Origin: Apilactobacillus ozensis DSM 23829 = JCM 17196
GTDB lineage: Bacteria; Bacillota; Bacilli; Lactobacillales; Lactobacillaceae
DNA: 64,000 nucleotides
Direction: 5' to 3'
Assembly (NCBI RefSeq): GCF_001435995.1
Contig: NZ_AYYQ01000002.1
Coordinates: forward strand, 1 to 64,000
Every line of letters starts with the position of its first letter. Position 1 is the first letter of the stretch. Position numbers and translations under genes: made by a program. Below are positions 36,130-44,602 of this stretch, piece by piece. The notes under the pieces were generated by a model that was not told where the DNA came from, searched no databases, and was given only the letters and a program-made list of their open reading frames with translations.

Positions 36130-36633
36130 TTATTTTTTAATATCCACGAATTTAGCTTTGGTTAATCTAGCAATTTCAGTAGCATTAACTTTTACTGAAC
36201 GACCAATTTGACCAGATGAAACAAAAATATCACCTTGTTCTTTGGCTTCATCATCAATATAAATTGGATAACCAAATTTTTCATAAATTCCAATAGGCGT
36301 ATTGGCACCATGTGCGTAACCAGTAGTTTTTAATAAATCTTTTAATGGCACCATGTTAACTTTTTTATTTCCCGATTCTTTAGCTAATTTTTTTTCATCT
36401 AAATGGGCATCTAGTGGAACCACCCCGACTACTGGACCAGTAGTTTTTCCATTTAAAACTAATGTTTTATAAATCATATGCTCATCGACAGTATCATCTT
36501 TAACATCCATTTGAGCTACATCGCCTTCTTCATGTGTGGGGAAAATGTGCTGCTGGTAAGGTATTTTATTTTTATCTAAAATTTGTTCTACTAGCGTTTT
36601 ATGAATGTTATTTTTCTTTTTCTTTTTTGACAT
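36130..36633 (-). CDS. ybaK: YbaK/EbsC-family aminoacyl-tRNA deacylase (Cys-tRNA(Pro) type)
   Basis: 167 residues. The family hydrolyses mischarged Cys-tRNA(Pro) in trans. Characteristic segments are YKTLVLNGKT, GVVPLDAHLDEKKLAKESG(N)KK with the catalytic Lys region, GYAHGANTPIGIY and VSSGQIGRSVKVNATEI. The N-terminus is Lys-rich. RBS is GAGGTGAG. A quality-control role in translation is expected. The gene is convergent with the HD hydrolase and divergent from the GntR regulator. Confidence 0.88.
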   Translation of the reverse strand: MSKKKKKNNIHKTLVEQILDKNKIPYQQHIFPTHEEGDVAQMDVKDDTVDEHMIYKTLVLNGKTTGPVVGVVPLDAHLDEKKLAKESGNKKVNMVPLKDLLKTTGYAHGANTPIGIYEKFGYPIYIDDEAKEQGDIFVSSGQIGRSVKVNATEIARLTKAKFVDIKK

Positions 36634-36755
36634 TCAAACTCACCTCATTTGTTATTTTATCATAATCACATCGGTGTCTATAAATATTGAAAACGTAAAT
36701 ATAAAAATCTGTTATACTTTATTTGTAAATTTATAGTGCGATTTGAGGAGAAAAT

Positions 36756-37484
36756 ATGGCAGATTTAGTTTATCGAAAGGTCATGCATGATTTAAAGCAA
36801 AAAATTATTGCAAATGCTTTTCCAAACAAACGATTGCCTGATGAGCGAAGCCTTAGTGAACAGTATTCAGTCAGTCGTAGTTCAATAAAGCGTGCTTTGA
36901 AGATTTTGGCGGATCAAGGAATTATTTTTAAAAAACGTGGTTCAGGAACTTTCATTAACCCGCTATTTATGAAAAACAAAACTATTTTTCATTATGAAGG
37001 TTCCAATCTAGGGATAACCGACAGTTTAAAAAGCCAAGGGATGACCCCTAAAATAAAATTGTTGAGTTTCAAAGTAGTTCCTGCAAGTGAAGAATTACAA
37101 CAAGATTTATTTCTATCAAAGGGTGACTTTGTTTATGAAATAAAGCGTTTACGTTCTTTTGATAATCAACCGTTTATGATTGAAACTGGTTATATCCCAA
37201 TAAAAATAGCCCCAGAATTATCTCAAGAGATAGTCTCAGGCTCTATTTTTAATTATATCGAAGAAAAGATGCATAAGCGGGTAACTCGTTCTTTTCTTTC
37301 AATTTTGGCTAGTCCTTCTAATAAAGAAGATCAAAAACTGTTAGATTTATCAGCAAATGAACCGGTTGGTATTATGGAAGGAATCTTTTTTCTAGATGAT
37401 GGAACTCCCTTCGAAGTTTCTAATATGCGATTACATTATAAATATTTAAGATATAACACTTTTGTAATGTTAGATGATTATTAA
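36756..37484 (+). CDS. GntR-family (HutC/UTRA) transcriptional regulator
   Basis: 242 residues. An N-terminal GntR winged helix (about 6-72; LPDERSLSEQYSVSRSSIKRALKIL, GSGTF) is followed by a UTRA ligand-binding domain (about 90-235; FVYEIKRLRSFDNQPFMIETGYIP). It lies directly upstream of xpkA in the same direction, and an inverted repeat overlaps the xpkA promoter. It is therefore a good candidate for the phosphoketolase regulator, with a sugar phosphate as possible ligand; this is inference. Confidence 0.85.
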   Translation: MADLVYRKVMHDLKQKIIANAFPNKRLPDERSLSEQYSVSRSSIKRALKILADQGIIFKKRGSGTFINPLFMKNKTIFHYEGSNLGITDSLKSQGMTPKIKLLSFKVVPASEELQQDLFLSKGDFVYEIKRLRSFDNQPFMIETGYIPIKIAPELSQEIVSGSIFNYIEEKMHKRVTRSFLSILASPSNKEDQKLLDLSANEPVGIMEGIFFLDDGTPFEVSNMRLHYKYLRYNTFVMLDDY

Positions 37485-37509
37485 AAAAATGCAAAAACAA
37501 TTAAAAAAA

Positions 37510-37543
37510 TTGGACTATTTACGCTCAATCGTTCATAATAGTC
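37510..37543 (+). promoter_or_regulatory. Promoter with overlapping inverted repeat upstream of xpkA
   Basis: TTGGAC (37510-37515) and CATAAT (37534-37539) are 18 bases apart. A perfect inverted repeat GACTATT (37513-37519)/AATAGTC (37537-37543) covers both elements, as expected for a repressor operator. The GntR regulator encoded just upstream is the likely binder. Confidence 0.5.
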
Positions 37544-37614
37544 TCGATAATTAAGATGATTGGCGTGTAATGTGGTAATTGGACCGTATCAATTATTAAA
37601 AAGGTTGACTTTTT

Positions 37615-37686
37615 ATGAAAACCCTTTATCATATTCATTGTAAACAAACTGCTGGGTCAACTAGTAGTTTTGCTAATCATTATTAA
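37615..37686 (+). CDS. Candidate 23-residue leader ORF upstream of xpkA
   Basis: An ORF beginning MKTLYHIHCKQTAG, with AAAAGG 10 bases upstream, ending 36 bases before the xpkA start. The xpkA 5' leader is about 180 bases if the promoter above is right, which is long for an ordinary gene. The ORF could be a regulatory leader peptide or chance; it has no known relative. Confidence 0.35.
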   Translation: MKTLYHIHCKQTAGSTSSFANHY

Positions 37687-37722
37687 TTTCAATAGTATTT
37701 TCAATAAAAGGAGTGTTAATTA

Positions 37723-40113
37723 ATGGCAGAAGATTTTGATTCCAAAGCATATTTGGAACAATTAGACAAATACTGGCGTACTGCTAACTACTTATCAGTA
37801 GGTCAATTATATCTAAAGAAAAACCCATTATTAAAGACAAAATTAACATCAGATGACGTTAAAGTTAAACCTATAGGTCACTGGGGTACTATCGTATCTC
37901 AAAACTTTATCTACGCTCACTTGAATAGAGCTATCAACAAGTACAACTTGAACATGTTCTACATCGAAGGTTCAGGTCACGGTGGCCAAGTTATGGTTTC
38001 CAACTCATACATTGATGGCAGTTACTCAGACATTTACCCTAACATCTCACAAGATGAAGAAGGTATGGCTAGATTATTCAAACAATTCTCATTCCCTGGT
38101 GGAGTTGCATCACATGCTGCCCCTGAAACTCCAGGCTCAATTCATGAAGGTGGAGAATTAGGTTACTCACTATCACACGGTGTTGGTGCTATCCTTGATA
38201 ATCCAGACGTAATTGCTGCTGTTGAAATTGGTGATGGTGAAGCTGAAAGTGGCCCTCTAGCTGCTAGTTGGTTCTCTGACAAATTCATCAACCCTGTTAC
38301 TGATGGTGCTGTTTTACCTATCATTAACATGAACGGTTTCAAGATTTCTAACCCTACTATTATGTCACGTATGAGTGATGAAGAATTATCAGATTACTTC
38401 AAGGGTATGGGCTGGAAAGCTTACTTCGTTGAAAACGAAGAAGATTTCGATGACCACATGGCTTACCACGAAAAAATGGCTAAAGTTATGGATCAAGTTA
38501 TTCCAGAAATCAAAGCTATTCAAAAGAATGCTCGTGAAAACGAAACTGCTGAAACTGCTACAGAACCAGTATGGCCAATGATTGTTCTTAGAACACCAAA
38601 AGGTTGGACTGGTCCTAAGTTGGACTTAGATGGTCAACCAATTGAAAATTCATTCCGTGCTCACCAAATTCCACTTCCTGTATCAAGCGACAACATGGAA
38701 CATGCTGACTTGCTTGTTAAGTGGTTAAAATCATACAAGCCAGAAGAATTATTCAATGACGACGCTACTATTAAAGACGATATCAAGGCATTAGCACCTA
38801 AGGGTGACCAACGTATGTCTGTTAACCCAATTACAAATGGTGGTATCGATCCTAAGCCATTAGTATTACCTGACTACAAGAAGTTTGCTGTTGAAATCAA
38901 GACACCAGGTGAAACTATTGCTGAAGATATGAGTGTATGGTCAAACTGGTTGGGTGCTGTTATGGAAGCAAACCCTAACAACTTCCGTGCCTTTGGTCCT
39001 GACGAATCAATGTCAAACCGTTTGTACGGTGTGTTCAATGAAACTAACCGTCAATGGATGGAAGACATTATGGAACCTAATGACCAATATGTTGCTCATT
39101 CAGGTCGTTTAATCGATTCACAATTATCTGAACACCAAGATGAAGGTTGGTTAGAAGGTTACGTTCTAACTGGTCGTCACGGTTTCTTCGCAACTTACGA
39201 AGCCTTCGGTCGTGTTGTAGATTCAATGTTAACTCAACACTTCAAGTGGTTACGTAAAGCTGCTGACCAAAAATGGAGAAGAAAGTACCCATCATTGAAC
39301 TTTGTTGATACTTCAACTGTATTCCAACAAGATCACAATGGTTACACTCACCAAGATCCAGGTATGTTAACTCACTTGGCTGAAAAGAAACCTGAATTCA
39401 TTCGTGAATACTTACCATCTGATGCTAATACTTTATTAGCTGTTGGTAACGTTGCTTTTGCTAGTCAAGAAAAGATTAACTTAATCGTTACTTCAAAACA
39501 CCCACGTCCACAATGGTTCTCAATTGAAGAAGCTACTAACTTAGTTAACAATGGTTTAGGCTACGTTGACTGGGCTTCAACTGACCAAGGTCAAGAACCA
39601 GACGTTGTTATGGCTTCTGCAGGTACTGAACCTACTTGGGAAACTCTTGCTGCAATTTCAATCTTGCACGAAGAATTCCCAGAAATGAAGATCAGATACA
39701 TCAACGTTGTTGACTTCTTGAAACTACGTTCTCCTAAGGTTGACCCTCGTGGTTTAACTGACGAAGAATTTGACCGTCTATTTACAACTGACAAACCTGT
39801 TGTATTTGCATTCCACGGTTTCGAAGGTCTAGTTAAAGATGTATTCTTCGATCGTCACAACCATAACTTACACGTTCATGGTTACCGTGAAAACGGTGAT
39901 ATCACTACACCATTTGACATGCGTGTATTGAATCAATTAGATCGTTTCGACTTAGCTAAAGAAGTTGTTAACGACATTCCAGAATACTCAGTTAAGGGTG
40001 CTTCATTCGTACAACGTATGAACGACATGATTGACAAGCACAATGCTTACATTCGTGAAGTTGGTACTGACTTACCAGAAGTTAACGCTTGGCAATGGAA
40101 ACCATTGAAGTAA
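37723..40113 (+). CDS. xpkA: Xylulose-5-phosphate/fructose-6-phosphate phosphoketolase
   Basis: 796 residues, the usual family length. A thiamine-diphosphate enzyme that splits xylulose-5-phosphate into acetyl-phosphate and glyceraldehyde-3-phosphate, the key step of heterolactic fermentation. The family segments [37 protein letters not shown] and the ThDP/Mg motif [14 protein letters not shown] (from residue 170) are present; the C-terminal half has [15 protein letters not shown]. Codon use is strongly C-ended (AAC, TTC, GAC), the mark of a very highly expressed gene. A GntR gene, a promoter/operator and a possible leader ORF lie upstream; a strong terminator follows. Confidence 0.98.
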   Translation: MAEDFDSKAYLEQLDKYWRTANYLSVGQLYLKKNPLLKTKLTSDDVKVKPIGHWGTIVSQNFIYAHLNRAINKYNLNMFYIEGSGHGGQVMVSNSYIDGSYSDIYPNISQDEEGMARLFKQFSFPGGVASHAAPETPGSIHEGGELGYSLSHGVGAILDNPDVIAAVEIGDGEAESGPLAASWFSDKFINPVTDGAVLPIINMNGFKISNPTIMSRMSDEELSDYFKGMGWKAYFVENEEDFDDHMAYHEKMAKVMDQVIPEIKAIQKNARENETAETATEPVWPMIVLRTPKGWTGPKLDLDGQPIENSFRAHQIPLPVSSDNMEHADLLVKWLKSYKPEELFNDDATIKDDIKALAPKGDQRMSVNPITNGGIDPKPLVLPDYKKFAVEIKTPGETIAEDMSVWSNWLGAVMEANPNNFRAFGPDESMSNRLYGVFNETNRQWMEDIMEPNDQYVAHSGRLIDSQLSEHQDEGWLEGYVLTGRHGFFATYEAFGRVVDSMLTQHFKWLRKAADQKWRRKYPSLNFVDTSTVFQQDHNGYTHQDPGMLTHLAEKKPEFIREYLPSDANTLLAVGNVAFASQEKINLIVTSKHPRPQWFSIEEATNLVNNGLGYVDWASTDQGQEPDVVMASAGTEPTWETLAAISILHEEFPEMKIRYINVVDFLKLRSPKVDPRGLTDEEFDRLFTTDKPVVFAFHGFEGLVKDVFFDRHNHNLHVHGYRENGDITTPFDMRVLNQLDRFDLAKEVVNDIPEYSVKGASFVQRMNDMIDKHNAYIREVGTDLPEVNAWQWKPLK

Positions 40114-40136
40114 TTTAATTATTTCAATGAAATATG

Positions 40137-40173
40137 AAAAAGACTTGCTCAAATATTTGAGCAAGCCTTTTTT
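40137..40173 (+). terminator. Terminator after xpkA
   Basis: CTTGCTCAAATATTTGAGCAAG (40144-40165) is self-complementary and is flanked by A and T runs. Confidence 0.85.
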
Positions 40174-40199
40174 GTTTACATTTATTTACTATAAAAATA

Positions 40200-40225
40200 A
40201 AAGGACTGTAGTTTTACAGTCCTTT
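40200..40225 (-). terminator. Terminator after rbsK-rbsD
   Basis: AAAGGACTGTA pairs with TACAGTCCTTT around GTTT, just beyond the rbsD stop. Confidence 0.75.
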
Positions 40226-40241
40226 ATTGTTTACATTTAAA

Positions 40242-40664
40242 TTATTTTATGGCTTCACCAATAAAATCAACATTTGATTCTAAAACTATATTAGAGTAAG
40301 GGGTGATTTCTCCGGTTCTTACACTTGCGATGTTATTAGAACTATGACACATGTTTTTAAGTTCTTCGTGTGATACCCATTCAATATCTACATCGTCGTC
40401 TAGAAGTTTCATGATGTTTTCTAGTTGTTTAGGATTTTTGGTTTTAATTTCTTGTGCTAAATATACTTTTTGAACTTTCATTTCGGATAAAGTGGCTTTT
40501 AAAACGTCAATAAACTTGGGTAAGCCTCTGACTACTGAAAGATCTATTTTCCTACCATCATTTTTAATTGGTAATCCGCAGTCTCCAATTGTTAGCCACT
40601 GTGTATGTCCAATTTGAGATATAGCTTCGGATAATTTAGTGTTTAACAAGTTGGTTTTTCGCAT
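40242..40664 (-). CDS. rbsD: D-ribose pyranase
   Basis: 140 residues. Interconverts beta-pyran and beta-furan forms of D-ribose so that ribokinase can use it. The typical start MRKTNLLNTKLSEAISQIGHT with catalytic His, followed by IGDCGLPI, identifies the family; EIKTKNP and SVRTGEITPYSNIVL are further family segments. Its start lies within the last 29 bases of rbsK, so the genes are coupled. No ribose transporter gene is in the window. Confidence 0.92.
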   Translation of the reverse strand: MRKTNLLNTKLSEAISQIGHTQWLTIGDCGLPIKNDGRKIDLSVVRGLPKFIDVLKATLSEMKVQKVYLAQEIKTKNPKQLENIMKLLDDDVDIEWVSHEELKNMCHSSNNIASVRTGEITPYSNIVLESNVDFIGEAIK

Positions 40665-41610
40665 TATTAAACACCTCCATATTTCTACCTAATACTACTA
40701 ATACTTCGCTTTCCGAAGGGATACTAGGTTGGGCACCGTTTCTTGATACAGTGATTGAAGATGCTGCAGTTGCATATTCCATAGACTCTTTCAAGTTTGA
40801 CATGTCATGATTTAATCTAGTTGCCATGGCGCCAATAAAAGTATCGCCAGCAGCTGTTGTATCAACTACTTTAGAATCAATTATAGGAACTATACCATTT
40901 TCACCGTTAGCGTTCATGTAAAATGAACCTCTAGCTCCTAAAGTAATAATAACTTGTTTAATTCCGTCATTGAAATAATAGTTAGCATTTCGTATTAAAT
41001 TATCAAAATTATCGGCTTGAATTCCAGTTAGAAGGTATGTTTCATGTTCATTAGGAGTTATCATGTCAGTATTTTGAAGTAATTCTTCAGGTAATCCACC
41101 TTTTTCTGGCATTGGAGCTGGATTTAAAATTGTTTTGACACCATATTTTTTCGCAATTTTGAATGCCTCAATAACTGCGTCGATTGGTATTTCTAATTGA
41201 GCAATAATAAAATCTGAATTTTTAATGACTTCTTCGTTCTTTAAGACATCTACTGGGGTAATATCTATATTTGCACCACCATAAATATGAATTATGTTAT
41301 CACCAGTTTCTTCAGAAACCGTGATATATGCTTGGCCAGTTTGTTCTTTTTCTGAACGCATAACGTTACTAGTAACTAAGTTCTTTACTTTCATATTTTT
41401 TTCTATATTAAATTCTTTGCCTACTTTGGTTAAAATAATTGTTTTGGCATTTGATCTAGCCGTTGCAACTGCTTGGTTTAGTCCTTTTCCACCCATTGCT
41501 TCTACTATGTGACTATTAGTTTTTAAAGTTTCGCCACTTTTTGCAAATCTAGGAACTTTTATAACTTTATCAATGTTTGTTGAGCCTAAAACCGTAATAG
41601 TTTTTGTCAT
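40636..41610 (-). CDS. rbsK: Ribokinase
   Basis: 324 residues from ATG 41608-41610 (MTKTITVLGSTNIDKVIKV). A PfkB-family kinase that phosphorylates D-ribose to ribose-5-phosphate. The substrate motif GGKGLNQAVA is near residue 40; the catalytic PfkB signature DTTAAGDTFIGAM (about residue 249) contains the base Asp. It overlaps rbsD by 29 bases. Two LacI-type operator-like sequences lie upstream. Its product is used by the divergently encoded RpiA and then by the phosphoketolase. Confidence 0.92.
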   Translation of the reverse strand: MTKTITVLGSTNIDKVIKVPRFAKSGETLKTNSHIVEAMGGKGLNQAVATARSNAKTIILTKVGKEFNIEKNMKVKNLVTSNVMRSEKEQTGQAYITVSEETGDNIIHIYGGANIDITPVDVLKNEEVIKNSDFIIAQLEIPIDAVIEAFKIAKKYGVKTILNPAPMPEKGGLPEELLQNTDMITPNEHETYLLTGIQADNFDNLIRNANYYFNDGIKQVIITLGARGSFYMNANGENGIVPIIDSKVVDTTAAGDTFIGAMATRLNHDMSNLKESMEYATAASSITVSRNGAQPSIPSESEVLVVLGRNMEVFNNAKNQLVKH

Positions 41611-41680
41611 AAATAAAACCAGCTTCCAAAAGTATATTGTTAAGTATTTCACTTAACCTAAAAACAATATACAACAGTAT

Positions 41681-41716
41681 TTAACGTTTGTAAAGAGTTT
41701 TATGAAAACGTTTGCA
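41681..41716. promoter_or_regulatory. Two LacI/CcpA-type operator-like sites upstream of rbsK
   Basis: TTAACGTTTGTAAA (41681-41694) and TGAAAACGTTTGCA (41703-41716) share AACGTTTGYAAA. The second fits the cre consensus TGWAANCGNTNWCA with one mismatch. CcpA or a ribose repressor RbsR may bind; no lacI-type gene is in the window. Confidence 0.55.
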
Positions 41717-41752
41717 AAATTAATCAAGTGAAACTTTTCACTTGATTAATTT
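41717..41752. promoter_or_regulatory. 36-bp perfect palindrome between rbsK and rpiA
   Basis: The arm AAATTAATCAAGTGAAA (41717-41733) is followed by CT and its exact complement. Seventeen paired bases without a mismatch are unlikely by chance. No T-run follows on either side, so an operator or cruciform is more likely than a terminator. Confidence 0.6.
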
Positions 41753-41807
41753 GAAGATTAGTATAGTATTTTAGTTGAGTTAATTTTATAGTTTTTGGGG
41801 TGATTTT

Positions 41808-42506
41808 ATGAATGTTGAAAAGAATCAAGCTGCTCAAATGGCCGTTAAAAAAATAGTTAATAATTCTGTGGTAGGATTAGGTTCTGGTTCTACAGCTTCC
41901 ATTTTTATTGAATTACTTGCTAAACGAGTTAAAGCAGAACATATGAATGTAGTTTGTGTTGCTACTTCTATTAAATCTGCAGAGCTAGGTTCTAAATTAG
42001 GACTAGACGTAGTTGATATTGATGATGTAGAGTCGATTGATGTAACCGTTGATGGAGCTGATGAAGTTGATGCTAATTTAAATGGTATAAAGGGTGGAGG
42101 AGCAGCGCTACTGTTCGAAAAAATAGTCGCTAGTAAATCTAAATATAACATTTGGATAGTTGATTCTAGTAAATTTCATAATAAGCTAGGCAAGTTTAAG
42201 TTACCGATTGAAGTTATAAAATTTGGCTCTCAGCGCATATTTGATAGTTTACAAGAAATGGGCTTGAATCCTACTTATCGTTTAAATGATGATTATACTA
42301 GACTTTTAACTGACTCTCATAACTATATTATTGATGTTGATATAAATAAGTTTAAAAATTTAAATTCATTATCCAGAAAAATTGAAGGCATGGTAGGCGT
42401 AGTGGAACATGGCTTATTCCTAAATGTGTGTGACGAATTACTTATTGGCGGATTAAATAAAGATATAAGAAGATCAAAATTATCTAAAGGTCTCGTTTTA
42501 AACTAA
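41808..42506 (+). CDS. rpiA: Ribose-5-phosphate isomerase A
   Basis: 232 residues. Interconverts ribose-5-phosphate and ribulose-5-phosphate in the cytoplasm. Family motifs are VGLGSGSTASIFIELL near the N-terminus, VDGADEVDANLNGIKGGGAALLFEK with the catalytic acid and Lys (about 80-103), and KLGKFKLPIEVIKFG. ATG start with GGGGTG. Divergent from rbsK-rbsD, joining ribose salvage to the pentose-phosphate and phosphoketolase route. A bidirectional terminator follows. Confidence 0.93.
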   Translation: MNVEKNQAAQMAVKKIVNNSVVGLGSGSTASIFIELLAKRVKAEHMNVVCVATSIKSAELGSKLGLDVVDIDDVESIDVTVDGADEVDANLNGIKGGGAALLFEKIVASKSKYNIWIVDSSKFHNKLGKFKLPIEVIKFGSQRIFDSLQEMGLNPTYRLNDDYTRLLTDSHNYIIDVDINKFKNLNSLSRKIEGMVGVVEHGLFLNVCDELLIGGLNKDIRRSKLSKGLVLN

Positions 42507-42511
42507 AGCAA

Positions 42512-42547
42512 AAATGAAGATAGTCTTAAATAAGATTATCTTCATTT
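42512..42547. terminator. Bidirectional terminator, rpiA and RluA-family genes
   Basis: AAATGAAGATAGTCTTA pairs with AAGATTATCTTCATTT (one wobble) around a short loop. Confidence 0.8.
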
Positions 42548-43401
42548 ATTTTTAGAGTAATAGTTTTCATGCTGAACGGTAAAGTTAATCTCATTTTCCA
42601 TGACTGTAACAACATTTGATGATTATCATTAATTTTGTTATAAAGCGGATCTCCGATGATAGGATGACCAATGTGACTTAGGTGAACTCTAATTTGATGT
42701 GTGCGACCAGTTTGTAGCTCCACTTCTAATAATGAATTATTGTTTTTAGTTTTGATAACTTTATATTGAGTGAGCGCCTGCTTAGCATTAGCCCCGTTCA
42801 CTTTACGTTTTCGTGGGTCTTGATTATCGAAGCCAATTGGTTCAGTTAATAATCCGTGATTATTTACAAGAGTACCATTTACCCATGCTAGATAGTATCT
42901 TTTAATTGTTTTTTCTTTGATTAATCTAACCAATATAGGTACTACTGCTGGATTTTTACCAATAATGATGGCTCCAGAAGTTTCCTTATCAAGCCGATGA
43001 ATCATATAGGCATGCTGATTATTTTGATTTAAATAGGATTCAACAAAATTTAATAAAGTTCCTTTTTCTGATTTATAATTAGGATGAGTTTTAATTCCGT
43101 GGGGCTTATTTACAACGATTAAGTCGCCATTTTCATAAATTATGGATATATTCTTTGAATTATCTGGTAATATATTTTGAACTGGCAAAGTAAAGTCATT
43201 TTCTTTGAAAATTAAAGTCAGTTTGTCATTATTTTTTACGTTGAAATTCATTGGTAAATAATTTTCATTTATTAGTATCCGTTTGTCTTTTCTTAGCGAG
43301 TAAATTAAATGTTTGGGGATTAATAGTTCGTTAGCAAGATAACTTTTAAGGTTAACGTCTTTTTCACTATTAACAGTTAAATTGTATGACCAAGTTTTCA
43401 T
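42526..43401 (-). CDS. RluA-family pseudouridine synthase
   Basis: 291 residues. An N-terminal S4-like RNA-binding region (about 10-75; LLIPKHLIYSLRKDKRILIN) is followed by the catalytic domain with the RluA motif HRLDKETSGAIIIGKN, whose Asp is the nucleophile (about residue 140), and LQTGRTHQIRVHLSHIGHPIIGDPLY. It isomerises uridine in rRNA or tRNA; the exact site is not predictable. It has a GAAGGA RBS. Confidence 0.9.
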   Translation of the reverse strand: MKTWSYNLTVNSEKDVNLKSYLANELLIPKHLIYSLRKDKRILINENYLPMNFNVKNNDKLTLIFKENDFTLPVQNILPDNSKNISIIYENGDLIVVNKPHGIKTHPNYKSEKGTLLNFVESYLNQNNQHAYMIHRLDKETSGAIIIGKNPAVVPILVRLIKEKTIKRYYLAWVNGTLVNNHGLLTEPIGFDNQDPRKRKVNGANAKQALTQYKVIKTKNNNSLLEVELQTGRTHQIRVHLSHIGHPIIGDPLYNKINDNHQMLLQSWKMRLTLPFSMKTITLKINEDNLI

Positions 43402-43492
43402 TTTAAAATTCCTTCAGTTTTTTGTATGTTATATTTAATGTAATGCTTTCAAAATAAAATAACAACTACAATAATTTTGGCGGAGGATGATT

Positions 43493-43897
43493 ATGGATAA
43501 AAATAAAATAACATTAATATCCGTTTTATCTTTATTAATGTTTGTTTTAGTCGATATAATGATGAGTACCAAATGGATTGGTATTGATAATAGTAATGGA
43601 GTACTTAGAACTATTATTTTAGCAATTATATTATATCTAGTGCCTATTGCTCTGGGGTATTTGAATTGGAAATTTGCGTATCACTTGTTAGGAATAATAG
43701 TTGCCATTTACACTTTAAACTTTTCAGCTGTCTTTATAGTTATGCTACAAAGCACTAACGTTGGCTTAGTATTAAAAAGTTTAATGATTGTTATTGCGAT
43801 TTTAGGAATATTAACTAACTTAATGTGGTATCGTATTGCATGGGGACAAATTCGTAGTGACTATGTAAGAATAGTCAAGCGAAATATAAAAAAGTAA
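43493..43897 (+). CDS. Small four-helix membrane protein of unknown function
   Basis: 134 residues from ATG 43493, for which GGAGG is correctly spaced; the ATG at 43487 is too close. Four hydrophobic segments (about 7-25, 40-58, 65-85, 92-112) and a basic tail (RIVKRNIKK). I do not recognise a family. It is followed after 23 bases by another unknown gene, so the two likely form one transcript. Confidence 0.6.
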   Translation: MDKNKITLISVLSLLMFVLVDIMMSTKWIGIDNSNGVLRTIILAIILYLVPIALGYLNWKFAYHLLGIIVAIYTLNFSAVFIVMLQSTNVGLVLKSLMIVIAILGILTNLMWYRIAWGQIRSDYVRIVKRNIKK

Positions 43898-43920
43898 AAA
43901 CAGGTAAGGTGTTTTAAAAA

Positions 43921-44394
43921 ATGGAAATGAATGCGAAAGAAATGGTAGATTTATTATCTGAAGATAATTTTGTAACTGATAAATTTACTACTAAGCAAAG
44001 TACTTTAAAAAAAGATGCTAATAGCATTCTTGATTCGTTAGTTAAGAGTATGCAAAATGGAATCACAGCTGGTGAAATAAAGTCTTGTGAGCTTAAAATT
44101 GAAGATTTAGATGCGACTGTTTATCTACAGAATAATATTATCAACTTACCTTTTAGATATGCCAAAAACATTGGTAAAATCATTAAAGATAGTGATAATT
44201 TAGAAATGTCAGTTTATATGATTATTGAGTCTGACGATGTAAACCGTTCTAAGCTTAGAATTGATAAGTTAGCTGATGATAAAATATTTTTGGAAAGAGA
44301 CTTCACTGCTGACTTTGTTTCTTGGCTAAAAATTCAGTTAGACGCAATTGAATCTAACAAAAAAGAAAAGAAAGAAAAAGAAGATAGTAAATAA
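43921..44394 (+). CDS. Hypothetical soluble protein with charged C-terminus
   Basis: 157 residues, no signal peptide. The body contains LKKDANSILDSLVKSMQNG and INLPFRYAKNIGKIIKDSDN, and the C-terminus is a Lys/Glu-rich tail (KKEKKEKEDSK). No family recognised. The RBS is AAGGTG. It is downstream of a small membrane protein and immediately upstream of a predicted small RNA. Confidence 0.5.
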   Translation: MEMNAKEMVDLLSEDNFVTDKFTTKQSTLKKDANSILDSLVKSMQNGITAGEIKSCELKIEDLDATVYLQNNIINLPFRYAKNIGKIIKDSDNLEMSVYMIIESDDVNRSKLRIDKLADDKIFLERDFTADFVSWLKIQLDAIESNKKEKKEKEDSK

Positions 44395-44404
44395 AGCTGA
44401 AATG

Positions 44405-44413
44405 TGTTATTAT
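44405..44413 (+). promoter_or_regulatory. Extended -10 promoter of the predicted small RNA
   Basis: TGTTATTAT (44405-44413 region) reads as an extended -10 (TG, one base, TATTAT). It lies 10 bases after the end of the preceding gene and about 7-10 bases before the first paired bases of the RNA. Confidence 0.4.
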
Positions 44414-44419
44414 TTAAGT

Positions 44420-44600
44420 GCGATGAGTCGAGAAGATCACGCCATTTTATGGTTCGCTATAAGCGATTAAGTGATATTTTCAAGCGGAGTACGTTTTCCT
44501 ACCGTATTGTAGGGTATTTGATTCATTGGATATGTGAAATCTAATGGATTCACTTATTTATAAGTGCCGTTAAAAAAGCATCCAACTTCGGTTGGGTGCT
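44420..44600 (+). ncRNA. Predicted structured small RNA with intrinsic terminator
   Basis: About 180 nucleotides with no ORF but consecutive strong stems. ATCAC/GTGAT (44436-44440 with 44471-44475) closes two hairpins, CCAT/ATGG and TCGCT/AGCGA. GAGTAC plus CCTAC pairs with GTAGG plus GTATTT (44487-44519). ATTCATTGGAT pairs with ATCTAATGGAT over 11 bp (44521-44549). CACTTA/TAAGTG follows (44551-44566), then a TTCG-capped terminator. It faces away from the next gene, so it is not a 5' riboswitch. The size is similar to 6S RNA, but I cannot confirm the family. Confidence 0.6.
44572..44597. terminator. TTCG-capped terminator of the predicted small RNA
   Basis: AAGCATCCAAC pairs with GTTGGGTGCTT around TTCG, flanked by A and T runs. 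It may also end the convergent methyltransferase-like gene. Confidence 0.9.
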
Positions 44601-44602
44601 TT

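Noticed and set aside
44424..44440. Hammerhead-ribozyme-like core at the start of the small RNA (GATGAGTCGAGAAGA)
   Set aside because: The conserved CUGAUGA reads GCGATGA and no matching GAAA/stem III arrangement follows.
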